Notes under the pieces: generated by a model
The model's input: only the letters and a program-made list of their open reading frames with translations
Told to the model about the DNA's origin: nothing
Database searches by the model: none
DNA from: Polyangia bacterium
Lineage (GTDB): Bacteria; Myxococcota_A; Polyangia; Polyangiales; JAUICN01
Assembly (NCBI GenBank): GCA_030427835.1
Contig: JAUICN010000007.1
Location: 115,618 to 179,617 of the forward strand
Reading direction: 5' to 3'
Length of the DNA: 64,000 nucleotides
In this document: in pieces, positions 18,352 through 28,300 of the stretch
Layout: every line of letters begins with the position of its first letter
Position numbering within the stretch: position 1 is the stretch's first letter
Program-made: the position numbers and the translations under genes

Positions 18352-18380
18352 CTAGAAAACCTGTGATGAGGAGTGTGTGA
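18348..18380 (+). other. Ten-codon mini-cistron bridging two operon genes
   Basis: Starts with a GTG that overlaps the dehydrogenase stop (GTGA) and ends with a TGA that overlaps the epimerase start (TGATG). Encodes MTRKPVMRSV if translated. It also contains the epimerase ribosome site (GAGGAG). Likely a reinitiation bridge; that is inference. Confidence 0.45.
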
Positions 18381-19393
18381 TGGGAATATTGGTTACCGGA
18401 GCCGCTGGGTTTATTGGCTATCACGTTGCGGAAGCGCTGATCACTCGTGGGGTGAACGTTGTGGGAGTGGACAACGTCAACGACTACTACGATGTGCGTT
18501 TGAAGGAAGCCCGTTTGGCACGGTTGGCTCGGCACGATGGTTTCACACTCCACCGCATGGATATCGGTGACAAGGATGCACTGGACCAGGTGTTTGCGGA
18601 ACACCAGCCCTCCACGGTCATCAATTTGGCGGCCCAGGCGGGCGTGCGGCATTCGCTTACCCACCCTGAGACCTACGTGCACAGCAACCTGGTCGGGTAC
18701 CTGAACATTCTTGAGTGTTGCCGCCATCGCGGTGTGGAGCACCTGATCTATGCGTCTTCCAGTTCTGTGTATGGCGCGAACACAAAGATGCCGTTTTCTG
18801 TTCATCAGAACGTGGATCATCCTGTGAGCCTCTATGCGGCCACTAAAAAAGCCAATGAGCTCATGGCCCATACCTACAGCCATCTCTACGGCCTGCCGAC
18901 CACGGGGTTGAGGTTTTTTACCGTGTACGGGCCCTGGGGCCGACCTGATATGGCTTTGTTCCTTTTTACAAAAGCCATCCTGGCGGGCAAGCCCATCGAT
19001 GTGTTCAACCACGGAAAGATGCAACGGGACTTTACCTACATTGACGACATTGTGGAGGGCATCGTGCGCCTTGTGGATCACCCGGCTACCGCGGATCCTC
19101 AGTGGTCTGGAGACGACCCCACGCCGGAAACAAGCCAGGCTCCCTACCGTTTGTACAATATCGGAAACCACGAGCCGGTGGCCTTGATGGATATGATTGG
19201 CGCTGTGGAAAAGGCGCTGGGTCGTACGGCGGAGAAGAATTTTTTGCCGATGCAGCCCGGGGACGTACCGGCCACCTACGCGGATGCGCAGGCGTTGACC
19301 GATGCGGTTGGTTTTACCCCGGGTACGCCTCTTCAGGAGGGTATTCAGCGTTTTGTGGATTGGTATGTGGACTATCATGATGTGTCCATTTGA
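18380..19393 (+). CDS. UDP-glucuronate 4-epimerase-like NAD-dependent epimerase
   Basis: 337-aa extended short-chain dehydrogenase. Nucleotide-binding TGAAGFIG (6-13), the Ser-rich SSSS of the triad (127-130), and Y152-x-x-x-K156. NVNDYYD (33-39), QAGVRHS (86-92) and FFTVYGPWGRPDMA are typical of UDP-glucuronate/galacturonate 4-epimerases. It probably interconverts the uronic acid made by the upstream dehydrogenase. ATG chosen over the GTG one codon earlier. Confidence 0.88.
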   Translation: MGILVTGAAGFIGYHVAEALITRGVNVVGVDNVNDYYDVRLKEARLARLARHDGFTLHRMDIGDKDALDQVFAEHQPSTVINLAAQAGVRHSLTHPETYVHSNLVGYLNILECCRHRGVEHLIYASSSSVYGANTKMPFSVHQNVDHPVSLYAATKKANELMAHTYSHLYGLPTTGLRFFTVYGPWGRPDMALFLFTKAILAGKPIDVFNHGKMQRDFTYIDDIVEGIVRLVDHPATADPQWSGDDPTPETSQAPYRLYNIGNHEPVALMDMIGAVEKALGRTAEKNFLPMQPGDVPATYADAQALTDAVGFTPGTPLQEGIQRFVDWYVDYHDVSI

Positions 19394-19461
19394 GGGGATT
19401 CTCCCCCTTCGCCTGTCGCACGGTTATGGGATAGGCTGCGGGCTATGAAGGGTTGTTTTCG

Positions 19462-20076
19462 ATGAGGGGTGCGTTGAAAGCATTGGCGCTTGGGATAAGC
19501 GGCTTGGTTATCCTGGTTGTGGTGGTTGGGTTTTTCTTGCCGCGCACCTGGTCTGTTTCCCAATCGATAGAGGTGCGCGCGGAACCGGGTATGGTGCACC
19601 CGTTTGTGGAAGATTTTCACCAGTGGCCATTGTGGGCAGGTTGGAACAACGACATGGATCCCTCTCTTCGGTATTGGTATGAGGGTGCCAAGCGCGGGGT
19701 GGGTGCGATTCAACGCTGGCAAGGGGACCGCACCGGGCGGGGAACCCTGCGGATTGTCCGTTCCGATCCCGCACGGGGTGTGTGGCTTGAGGAATCCATT
19801 GAGTCGGAGGTGGTGAACGCGCACGGTTCAGTGGAGTATTCGCCGGCGGGTGACGGAAGCACCACTGTGACCTGGAATGACCACGGGGAGCTCCCGCCTA
19901 TTATCGGCGGATATTTTCGTTGGTATATGGAGGCTTCACTGGGTGAACACTTTGCAACGGGCCTTCAGAAGTTGAAGATGCTTGTGGAGGAGAAGGTGCG
20001 TGAGGTCGCTGAACCGGGCCTTGTTGCTGGGGAGGATACCTCTGATTCAGACGGCCCTAGGAATCCCATCGAGTAA
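19462..20076 (+). CDS. Membrane-anchored SRPBCC (START-like) protein
   Basis: 204 aa: one N-terminal transmembrane or uncleaved signal helix (about 8-27), then a SRPBCC/polyketide-cyclase-like domain opening with PRTWSVSQSIEVRAEP and containing VTWNDHGELPP and RWYMEASLGEHFATGLQKLKML, as in hydrophobic-ligand-binding family members. It may bind a lipid intermediate between the sugar-nucleotide and polyprenyl steps encoded around it (inference). Its ATG overlaps, as ATGA, the stop of a six-codon ORF beginning at 19445. Confidence 0.75.
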   Translation: MRGALKALALGISGLVILVVVVGFFLPRTWSVSQSIEVRAEPGMVHPFVEDFHQWPLWAGWNNDMDPSLRYWYEGAKRGVGAIQRWQGDRTGRGTLRIVRSDPARGVWLEESIESEVVNAHGSVEYSPAGDGSTTVTWNDHGELPPIIGGYFRWYMEASLGEHFATGLQKLKMLVEEKVREVAEPGLVAGEDTSDSDGPRNPIE

Positions 20077-20082
20077 CCCCGT

Positions 20083-20958
20083 ATGTTCCGTGCTCTAATC
20101 GTTGCGCTTCGCCCCCGGCAGTGGGTGAAAAATCTGTTTGTGGCAGCCCCTGCTGTGTTTGCTCAGGTTGTGTTTTTTCCTGGTGTTTTGGCGCGGGTTG
20201 GATTGGCTGTTCTGCTTTTTTCTGCGGCTTCCAGTGCGGTGTACTTGCTCAACGATATTGTGGACGTGGAGGCTGATCGCAAGCACCCCCGGAAAAGAAA
20301 TCGCCCCATTGCGAGTGGTGCCTTGCCGCTTTCGGTGGCGTGGCTTTCCTTCGGTGGTTTGGTGCTTCTTTCCTTGGGTGCGGGCTTTGTGTTGGGGGCC
20401 ACCTACACCTGTGCCGTATTCGCTTACCTCTTGTTGAATGTCGCCTACTCTTTTCGGTTGAAGCACATCGCGTATGTGGACGTGCTTTGCATTGCGGCTG
20501 GATTTGAGTTGCGGGTGTTTGCGGGATCCATAGCCGCGGGGGTTCCGGTGAGTACGTACCTGCTTGGGATTATGTTTACGCTTGCGATGTTTCTCGGATT
20601 TGGAAAGCGGTACCATGAGCTGCGTCAGGAAGACCGCTCTTCGGTTCAGCGCAGGTCTTTGCTCTCTTACAACACCGTCGTTGTGAGGGCGATGATGGTG
20701 GCGATGATGGTGGGCACCGTGGGGATCTACGTGGTCTACACGCTGGACGCGGATACGGTTGCCATGTTTGGAACACCCCACTTGGTTTGGACGAGCGTGA
20801 TCGCGGCCTTGGGTGTGGGTCGATTTGTGTGGATCACGTTGTCTCGTGATGACGCGGAGAGCCCTACGGATCAGATGTTAAGGGATCCGCTCTTCCTGTT
20901 GAATATCTTTGCTTGGGTGGTGGCTGTGGTCTTCGTGATCTACGGCCCATTTCACTGA
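20083..20958 (+). CDS. Decaprenyl-phosphate phosphoribosyltransferase-like UbiA protein
   Basis: 291-aa integral membrane protein, about nine hydrophobic segments. [13 protein letters not shown] at the N-terminus, first Asp motif [13 protein letters not shown] and a later ELRVFAGS are hallmarks of the UbiA branch that transfers phosphoribose to polyprenyl phosphate (the arabinose-donor pathway of actinobacteria, also found elsewhere). Seven bases after the previous stop, so in one operon. It ends 7 bp inside the convergent dnaJ gene. Confidence 0.85.
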   Translation: MFRALIVALRPRQWVKNLFVAAPAVFAQVVFFPGVLARVGLAVLLFSAASSAVYLLNDIVDVEADRKHPRKRNRPIASGALPLSVAWLSFGGLVLLSLGAGFVLGATYTCAVFAYLLLNVAYSFRLKHIAYVDVLCIAAGFELRVFAGSIAAGVPVSTYLLGIMFTLAMFLGFGKRYHELRQEDRSSVQRRSLLSYNTVVVRAMMVAMMVGTVGIYVVYTLDADTVAMFGTPHLVWTSVIAALGVGRFVWITLSRDDAESPTDQMLRDPLFLLNIFAWVVAVVFVIYGPFH

Positions 20959-22025
20959 AGTTCGCGATCGAGCTCTTCAATGAGTTTTTTGGCCTTTTTC
21001 GAAATCTTTTTGGGTACGTTCACCTGAAGCAGTGCGATGAGATCTCCCCGTTTCCGCCCATTGAGGTGGGGGATGCCGCCTTCTTCAATCACCATGGTGT
21101 CGCCGGGCTGTACGCCCTGGGGAATGTTGACTTCGTGGGTGCCGCCCCCCAATTTTGGTAGTTCAATGGTGGTACCAAGCGCGGCCTGTGCAAACGAAAT
21201 GGTGGTCTCGTGCACGAGGTCGTAGCCCTCCCGTTCAAAACGTTCGTCGCTTTCTACGTGGATTTCCACGTAGAGATCGCCGGTGGGGCCTCCCAGTTGC
21301 CCGGCCTGGCCCTGACCGCCTAGGCGCAGGGATTGACCGTCGTCCACTCCGGCTGGAACGTTGACCCGTACCTTGCGGTCTACGTTGCTTTCGCCCTGGC
21401 CCTTGCAGGTTGTACAGGGAGTGTTTGAAGTGCGACCCTGCCCTCTGCATGTGGGGCATGTGGTGGCGAACATGAAGGCCCCACGGGCTTGGGTGACCTG
21501 GCCCTGGCCCTGGCAAGTGTTGCAGACATCCAGTTTTCCACCTTCGGCTCCTGTGCCGTCGCAGGACTTGCAGGGCGCCGGGTGGGAAAGCTCGATTTCC
21601 TTTTTTAGACCGAAGGCGGCTTCTTCCAGGGTGAGTGTGAGTCGGGTTTGAATATCGCCGCCGCGCCTTGGTCGTGGACCCCTTGACCCCCCACCCCCGA
21701 ATCCGCCTCCGAAGCCGCCCATGCCAAAAAGATCACCAAAAATGTCCTGAAAATTGGTGAAAATGTCCTGGGCGTCCGCAAATCCGCCCACTCCGGCGCC
21801 CTCCAGGCCCTGATGGCCAAATCGATCGTAGGTGGCCCGCTTTTTTTCGTCGCTCAGGACCTGATAGGCCTCGGAAGCCTCCTTAAACTGTTCCTCTGCT
21901 TCGGGGTTGTCGGGGTTCCGGTCCGGATGCAGCTTGAGGGCCAGTGCACGGTAGGCCTTCTTGATCTCGGGCTCGGAGGCGCCTTTTTGGACGCCAAGGA
22001 CTTCGTAATAGTCGCGTTTTGCCAT
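20952..22025 (-). CDS. dnaJ: Chaperone DnaJ
   Basis: Hsp40 co-chaperone that stimulates DnaK ATPase and delivers unfolded protein. 357 aa, full type I build: J domain with H33-P-D35, Gly/Phe-rich linker (about 75-120), four CxxCxGxG zinc repeats ([32 protein letters not shown]), then the C-terminal substrate domains. Start at MAKRDYY, not the upstream in-frame start at 22073. No dnaK or grpE alongside. Its 3' end overlaps the convergent UbiA gene by 7 bp. Confidence 0.96.
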   Translation of the reverse strand: MAKRDYYEVLGVQKGASEPEIKKAYRALALKLHPDRNPDNPEAEEQFKEASEAYQVLSDEKKRATYDRFGHQGLEGAGVGGFADAQDIFTNFQDIFGDLFGMGGFGGGFGGGGSRGPRPRRGGDIQTRLTLTLEEAAFGLKKEIELSHPAPCKSCDGTGAEGGKLDVCNTCQGQGQVTQARGAFMFATTCPTCRGQGRTSNTPCTTCKGQGESNVDRKVRVNVPAGVDDGQSLRLGGQGQAGQLGGPTGDLYVEIHVESDERFEREGYDLVHETTISFAQAALGTTIELPKLGGGTHEVNIPQGVQPGDTMVIEEGGIPHLNGRKRGDLIALLQVNVPKKISKKAKKLIEELDRELQ

Positions 22026-22138
22026 GGTTGGGGAGTGCCAAGGTAAATCGACCGCACTAAAGGTCAACTCCAATGGCTTTGCATGGTGGGTGGTGCAGGG
22101 TGGTGCGGCGCGGCGCGGGCCTGCTACACCCTGTCGCT

Positions 22139-22735
22139 ATGGGAGACACCCCGATAGTCTGGATGGATCTTGAGATGACAGGGCTTGAACCGAGCCGGGA
22201 GCGCATTATCGAGCTTGCGGTTCTGGTGACGGATAGTCAGCTCCAGGTGATCGAAGAGGGCCCAGAATTGGTGGTGCACCAGTCCGATGCCCTTCTGGCT
22301 TGTATGGACGCCTGGAATACCAAGCACCATGGGGAATCCGGCCTTACCGAGCGGGTTCGCGCCTCCACCGTGTACGAGGTGGAAGCGGAGGCTTTGGTGC
22401 TGGAGTTCCTTAAAAAGCACACGACCCGCAAGGGCAGCCCCCTTGCGGGCAATTCAATTCATCAGGATCGCCGATTTCTCAGGGCGTACATGCCCACGGT
22501 GGATGATTGGCTGCACTATCGTATGGTGGACGTGAGTTCTGTGAAGGAGTTGGCGCGTCGCTGGAATCCAGGCGTGTATGCCGGACTGCCAGAGAAAAAG
22601 GGCAATCACCGCGCGATGGACGATGTGCGCGAGAGCATCGAGGAGCTGCGTTACTATCGGGAGCATTTGTTTGTGCCGGTTGCTGACGTTGAAGTTTCTC
22701 CCCCTGAATCCGATCCAGAGGATACGGGTCTGTGA
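22139..22735 (+). CDS. orn: Oligoribonuclease
   Basis: 3'-5' exonuclease that clears 2- to 5-mer RNA and finishes cyclic di-GMP breakdown. 198 aa. DEDDh residues: D and E in WMDLEMTGL, D in GNSIHQDRRFL, H and D in NHRAMDDVRES. The SIHQDRRFL and LEMTG segments are Orn-specific. The stop codon begins the chain of mini-cistrons leading to hemW. Confidence 0.95.
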   Translation: MGDTPIVWMDLEMTGLEPSRERIIELAVLVTDSQLQVIEEGPELVVHQSDALLACMDAWNTKHHGESGLTERVRASTVYEVEAEALVLEFLKKHTTRKGSPLAGNSIHQDRRFLRAYMPTVDDWLHYRMVDVSSVKELARRWNPGVYAGLPEKKGNHRAMDDVRESIEELRYYREHLFVPVADVEVSPPESDPEDTGL

Positions 22736-22819
22736 CGTTGGTGCTGTGATGTTGGTGCTGTGACATTGGTACCGTGAGAGAAACGCCGTGAGAGCCACGC
22801 TGTGAGAACCCCGTTATGA
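22732..22819 (+). other. Chain of six overlapping 5-codon mini-cistrons (14-bp repeats)
   Basis: Six 14-bp units starting at 22732, 22746, 22760, 22774, 22788 and 22802, each beginning GTGA. Each GTG opens a frame of five codons that ends in TGA, and each TGA overlaps the next GTG by GTGA. The first GTGA contains the orn stop and the last TGA overlaps the hemW ATG (ATGA). Predicted peptides: MTLVL, MMLVL, MTLVP, MRETP, MRATL, MRTPL. Codons between the overlaps have diverged while length and overlaps are kept. Confidence 0.85.
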
Positions 22820-24024
22820 AACCCATGGTCCATGACCTGTCGTTGTACGTGCATTTTCCGTGGTGTTTGAAGAAGTGCCCCTATTGTGATTTTTCGAGCT
22901 TTCGCACGTCCCGTGAGGAGATCCCTCACCAGGAGTATGCCGAGGCTGTGTTGTCGGAGATCCAAACCCATGTGCGGCGGATGCCGCAGGGCAGGCGTAC
23001 TCGATTGACCTCGATTTTTTTTGGGGGCGGCACACCTTCCCTTTGGAACCCCACTTCCGTTGCCCACGTACTGCAGGGTGCCCGGAGAATATTTTCCGAC
23101 GATCCCGAGCGATTTGAGATCCCTGCGGATTTGGAAGTTACCGCGGAGTGCAACCCTTCATCGTTGGACGGCGAAACCATCGATGGTTTGTTGGGTGCTG
23201 GAATCAATAGGATGTCGATCGGTGTGCAATCGTTGGATGACAAGCAGCTTGGTTTTCTGGGCCGACTTCACAGTGCTTCGGATGCGGTGCGTGTTGTTCG
23301 GAGCGCGCTTGAGCGAACTAATAGGGTAAGCGCAGATTTGATATTTGGTTTGCCAGGTCAGCCTCCCGCAGAGGCGGCGGCCCATGTGGATGATCTTTTG
23401 GGCTTGGGGTTGCTACACCTTTCTGCCTATGCGCTGACCATCGAACAGGGTACCCAGTTTGGGGTGTTGCATCGCAAGGGTCGTTTGCCCATGGCGCAGG
23501 AGGACGATGTGGCAGAAGCGTTTTTGGCGATTGAGGACGTTTGTGCGCGCCGTGGTTTGCAGCACTACGAGGTATCCAACTACGGTCAGGAGGGGCATCG
23601 TTCTCTACATAATCAGCACTATTGGCGAGGTGGAGACTATTTGGGAGTGGGTTCTGGTGCAGTGGGTTGTTACACTGGAGCGGTGAATGGGAATGGCGCT
23701 GATTCGATGGCGGTTCGGTATCTCAATGAGAAGAACCCTGAGGCTTACATTCAATCGACCATGGGTGGGAAATACACTGCGGAAACTGAGCCCTTGGATG
23801 GGCCCACCCGGGCGCGGGAAGCGCTTATGTTGGGGCTGCGCACGTTTGAGGGTGTGGATGTGGCCCATGTGGGGCGACTGTGGGGGCAGGGCCTGATGGA
23901 GGTTCGGGGAGAAGCGTTGCAGCGCCGTGTGGCTGCTGGAGATCTTCTCTTGGAGGGAAACTCCCTGCGGGTGCCGCGGGATCGATGGTTGAAACTCGAC
24001 GGGATCGTGTTGGATCTGTTTTAG
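22816..24024 (+). CDS. hemW: Radical SAM heme chaperone HemW
   Basis: 402 aa. Binds heme and a 4Fe-4S cluster and passes heme to acceptors; long misnamed oxygen-independent coproporphyrinogen oxidase. Radical SAM cluster C17-x3-C21-x2-C24 in WCLKKCPYCDF, then FFGGGTPSL, GVQSLDD and the HemW mark HNQHYW followed by GVGSGA. The HemW C-terminal domain follows. The ATG is fixed by the ATGA overlap with the last mini-cistron. Directly followed by ccmA and ccmB, which suggests a heme-delivery operon. Confidence 0.9.
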   Translation: MKPMVHDLSLYVHFPWCLKKCPYCDFSSFRTSREEIPHQEYAEAVLSEIQTHVRRMPQGRRTRLTSIFFGGGTPSLWNPTSVAHVLQGARRIFSDDPERFEIPADLEVTAECNPSSLDGETIDGLLGAGINRMSIGVQSLDDKQLGFLGRLHSASDAVRVVRSALERTNRVSADLIFGLPGQPPAEAAAHVDDLLGLGLLHLSAYALTIEQGTQFGVLHRKGRLPMAQEDDVAEAFLAIEDVCARRGLQHYEVSNYGQEGHRSLHNQHYWRGGDYLGVGSGAVGCYTGAVNGNGADSMAVRYLNEKNPEAYIQSTMGGKYTAETEPLDGPTRAREALMLGLRTFEGVDVAHVGRLWGQGLMEVRGEALQRRVAAGDLLLEGNSLRVPRDRWLKLDGIVLDLF

Positions 24025-24672
24025 ATGGCTTCTTTTGATCGCATAGAGTTGCGGGGTGTTTGTAAGTCCTACGGATCTGTCCGTGCGCTTGTGAATGTGG
24101 ATTTGGATATTCGGCAGGGTGAAAGCCTTGGGCTTCTCGGTTCCAACGGTGCGGGTAAGTCCACGTTGCTGCATGTGTTGTCCCGCATGGTGCGGCCCAC
24201 CCGTGGTGCAGTATGTGCGTGGGTTGGAGATGCCCATGCACCACTTCCCCACTGTGGTGTGGTGGGGCATGCCCCTCTTTTGTATCCAGATCTCACGGGT
24301 CGTGAAAATCTGCAGCTCTTTTGCCAGATCCATGGCGTGGCAGTGGAATCTGCCGATCGTTGGCGTGACGCTTTTGATTTGGATGGTTTTGTGGATCGGG
24401 TGGTACACGGTTACTCCCGTGGCCAACTCCAACGGCTTTCCTTGGCAAGGGCACTTTGTGGTCGACCAGAGGTATTGGTGCTCGATGAACCTTTGACGGG
24501 CTTGGACCGTGCGTCCGCTCAGGCTGTGCTTTCGGTACTGGGCGAGTTGCGGAGCGAGGGTTTGACCGTGGTATTTTCAAGCCATGGAGATACGCTGGTG
24601 AATGCGATGAACGCGAGAACCGTAACCATGGTGCGGGGCCGAGTTCACACAGATTCTAGGAGCGCGCTGTGA
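24025..24672 (+). CDS. ccmA: Heme exporter ATP-binding protein CcmA
   Basis: 215-aa ABC ATPase: Walker A GSNGAGKST, signature YSRGQLQRLSLARAL, Walker B VLVLDEPLTGLD, switch His in VFSSHGD. Starts on the base after the hemW stop and overlaps ccmB. With CcmB next to it, it is assigned to the CcmAB complex that releases holo-CcmE during cytochrome c maturation; no CcmC/CcmE is seen in the window. Confidence 0.85.
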   Translation: MASFDRIELRGVCKSYGSVRALVNVDLDIRQGESLGLLGSNGAGKSTLLHVLSRMVRPTRGAVCAWVGDAHAPLPHCGVVGHAPLLYPDLTGRENLQLFCQIHGVAVESADRWRDAFDLDGFVDRVVHGYSRGQLQRLSLARALCGRPEVLVLDEPLTGLDRASAQAVLSVLGELRSEGLTVVFSSHGDTLVNAMNARTVTMVRGRVHTDSRSAL

Positions 24673-25352
24673 AGGTGAGTGCGCTGCACACCTGGAGAAT
24701 ACTCACGCTTGAGTACTTTCGCATGGAGTGGCGATCCAAGTTGACATGGGTTCATTCGTTGCTGTTCGGGAGCTTGGTCATCGTTGTAGCCTCCATTAGT
24801 TTTTTTGTGCATCCGGGAATGGGTGCCGAAATCGCTCCTGGTGTGCTCTGGCTTGCCATTGCCTTTTCAGGAACACTGTTGCTTACGGGAAGCTGGAGTC
24901 GAGAACGGGAGATGGGTGCGCTGTGGGCGCTGCAAACTTCCCAGGTTCCGGGTGTGGCGATTTATCTTGCCAAGGTGGTGAGTACCTCCGTTGTGCTCTG
25001 CGTGATGGTGGTATGGTTTGGTTTGCTTTCGGCGGTGCTGTTGCAGGTGCCTCTTTCTGATTTCCCCGTGGCGGTGTGGGGTGCATTGTTGTTGGGTGCA
25101 TTGGGTTGGGTGGCCGCGGGGCACGTGTTTGCTGCGGTGACTGTGCAATCCCGGGCGAGGGATTTGGTGCTCACACTGGTGTTGTTTCCATTGCTGACGC
25201 CCAGCCTGCTTGCCGGTACGGTTGCAACCCGCGCGCTTTTTCAGGGGGCGGCTTTTGTGGACGTGCAAGGCTGGTTTGGGCTGCAGATCCTTTTTGACGG
25301 CCTGTTCCTGACGTTGGGTTCCGTGCTCTTCGATCCGCTCACCCGGGAGTGA
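24669..25352 (+). CDS. ccmB: Heme exporter protein CcmB
   Basis: 227-aa membrane protein with about six hydrophobic segments. The SREREMGALWALQTSQVPGVAIYLAK loop (shown here in part as REREMGALWAL) and the FPLLTPSLLAG helix are typical of CcmB. Its GTG start overlaps the ccmA stop (GTGA), so it is translationally coupled. It partners CcmA. Confidence 0.87.
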   Translation: MKVSALHTWRILTLEYFRMEWRSKLTWVHSLLFGSLVIVVASISFFVHPGMGAEIAPGVLWLAIAFSGTLLLTGSWSREREMGALWALQTSQVPGVAIYLAKVVSTSVVLCVMVVWFGLLSAVLLQVPLSDFPVAVWGALLLGALGWVAAGHVFAAVTVQSRARDLVLTLVLFPLLTPSLLAGTVATRALFQGAAFVDVQGWFGLQILFDGLFLTLGSVLFDPLTRE

Positions 25353-25373
25353 CCGAAGTGGGCCGTAGGCGCC

Positions 25374-28300
25374 CTAGAAGAGGCCGATGGAGAAGTGGAA
25401 TGCGCCGAAGGGTTCGCCGAGTTCGCGTCGTCTTGTAAGGATGATGCCGTAGTCGAAGGCAAGTGGGCCCACGGGCGTTTGCAGCCGAATGCCGAAACCC
25501 GCGGTGGGCCGAACCTTTGCGGGGTTGAATTGGGTGGGGTCTACCCATAGGTTTCCCAGGTCGTTGAAAATACCGCCGCGTAGGCTCCCAGTGATGGGAA
25601 ACCGTAACTCGCTTCGCGCGAGTAGGAATGTGTCGCCGCCACGAACAACGTCGGAAAATGTCAGGTTGGGATCCTGTTGGATCTGCTCTGCCACATCCTG
25701 AGGCACCATGGCGTCTTGTAGGTATCCGCGCATGGTATCGACCCCACCCAGGAAGAATCTGCGGTTTGGGTAGGTTTGGGATCCGCTTTCCAAGTGAAAT
25801 ACGCGACCTCCACGGATTTGATTCGCCCACACCCAGCCATCAGTGATGGGCATGTAGGCTGTTGCGGTGGCCTGGGTTTTGATGAAGTTGCTCCGAAAGG
25901 TGCTCGCGTCTACACGGGAAGCCTGTTCGCTGTTTAGGGTTTGGGCGTACTCCGCAAATGTGGAAAAGAAGAACCCGCGGGAGGGCACAAAGGGATTGTC
26001 TCGAAAGTCTGTACGGGTGGTCCACTGCGTGGAGACAATGGTTGAACGACCTTCTGGTACGCGTAAAAGACGTTCCAACCGTGGGTCGGTGTTTGTGGCC
26101 AGGTAGTCGTTCAGGCTGTCGCCAGTGAGAAGGTCCACGTTGTTGTTTTCGAGTTGTTCGCTGAGGGCCGTGTTCCAGCGGCGAGACGGGCGCCAACTCC
26201 AGGTCATTCCTAGGCTGTTCTGGTCGAGCCCGAAGTCACGTTCGTTGTCTCGCGCCTGTACGACGTCAAAGGAAAGGCGCACGTTGGGAAGGCGAAATGC
26301 GTGTGGGATCCCAAGCCCGATGGTGATGTTGCGTTCCAGACGGGCGGTGATTCCTTCTTCATCGAGAAGGGTTTCGTACCGTTGCCTTAGTTGATCGTCC
26401 ACAAAAAAGAACTGGTAGGCAAGCTGTACTCTTAGTGCGAGGGAAACGGCTGATCCAAATAGATTTCGATACCCGTACTCGAAACCACCGCGCGCACCTT
26501 CTCCAGTGGATACTCCGACGTTGAAGTCCAGGTACTGTGGCTTTCGTTCGGTCACTGTGACGACGACGGTTTTGACTTCTGCCGGGAGTTCCGGATCCTC
26601 AGGTGCGATGGTCGCGGAACTGAATACGCCTAGGCCCATGAGATTTTCCTGGCTTTCACGCACGGCCGCGGGTCGATAGAGGCCTCCTTCGTGGAGTTTT
26701 AGGCGATCTCGTATGATGGATAGTCGGGTTTCTTCTGCCCCGAGCACACGAATGTTGCCCACCTTTACCTTAAATCGTTCCACGATGTGGAACCGCACAA
26801 GGGCACGGCTCTGATCCGTGGAGAACTCGGACTCGGCTTCAATCCGTGCGTAGAAATGACCCCTGTCTTGGTAGAGGTTGATCATTTCAATGCGGGCTTC
26901 TTCCAAACTTAGGTGACTGAAAGGTGTGCCCCGTTCTAGGCGGATCGCATGGATCAGCGTTGCGGAGGAAATGCTTTCGTTTCCCACAAACTCCACGTTG
27001 TGCAGAAATGTTTGTGGACCTTCGATGATGGGAATTTCCACCAGAGATTGGTGGCCTGGAACCTCTTGTTGACGTTTGCGTTTGATAGGTTTTACGGTGG
27101 GCGCGCCCACGTTGACGTGGAGGAACCCTTGGGTTTTGTAGAGTTCCGAGATGTGATTTGCGGCACTTTCATAGGTGGGCTGGTGATAGATGTGTTGGGG
27201 GTTGGCTACGAAGGGTTTGGTTGATTTTCGCCTGTTTCGGGCACGACTCCCGAACCCCACGGACTGCACGACCTGTGAGTCGACCGGGTGAATGAGGGTG
27301 GAACCGGGGAGGCTTTCCTCGAGGTAGCTGTACACCTGCCTTCTCAGGAATCCGGGGCGGAAGTGTACGGCGCCTGGAAACGCGATGGCCACAACCCGAT
27401 GTTGCGGACCGGTTTCAATGTTGATGTGCAGTTCAACGCGGTCGGGTTCGGGTGTCGGGTCCGTGGATGAACGGGGTGGATGACGTATCGTGGTGGTGAT
27501 GCGTGCTTCTTCAAATCCGTGCCGATGGTACAAGTCACGGAGACGGTCCACTGCGGCCTGCAATACGGCGTTGGTAAGTCGCTCCTCACTGAGGTTGAGG
27601 TGCTCTATGACCGCCTGTCGGTCGAGAGGGTGTTCCCCGTGGATGCGTAGAGTGTAGTGGGGACCCAGGCGCAATCCAACTGACACCTGTGCCTGTTGCC
27701 CGTTGCGTTCCACATGGGGGTCAGAAAATCGTGCTTGGAGCCAACCTTCGTTTCGAAGTGTTTGTTGCAAACGCCGGAGTCGATCGATGAGCTGTCGGTG
27801 ATTCCAGATCATGGATGGTCGTAGCTTTGATTTGCGCATCCATGCTTTGCCTTCTGGGAGGCGGTCTGGGAGGAATGAGAAACCCGTGATTCGTGTGGGC
27901 GGACCTTCCTGTAGGCGTAGAATGAGAACCTTGCGCGTGGTGTCGTCGGTATCCCGTAGAACGGTTTCCACCTGGGTGTCGTGGTAGCCCGCTTCTCGAT
28001 ACCGAGCCTTGATGCGATCCACAACGGTTGGAAGGGTGCTCGACTGGAACGAGGTGTCTTCGCCGATTTCTGCGGCTCGCAACACGTCCTCATCTTCCAG
28101 AATTCTATTGCCCCATACCTCGATGCGCTGGAGTGCGATCCTTGGTTCCAGCATGGCGACAATACGGATGCCCGCATCTCCCATGGCCTCCATTCGGAAT
28201 TGCACGTCTTCCCATCGACCGCTTCTGGCAAGACGGTACGTGGCTCGGCGAACCAGTTCACGGCTGATGGGGGCGCCGAGCGGAATGCCAATCTCGCGGG

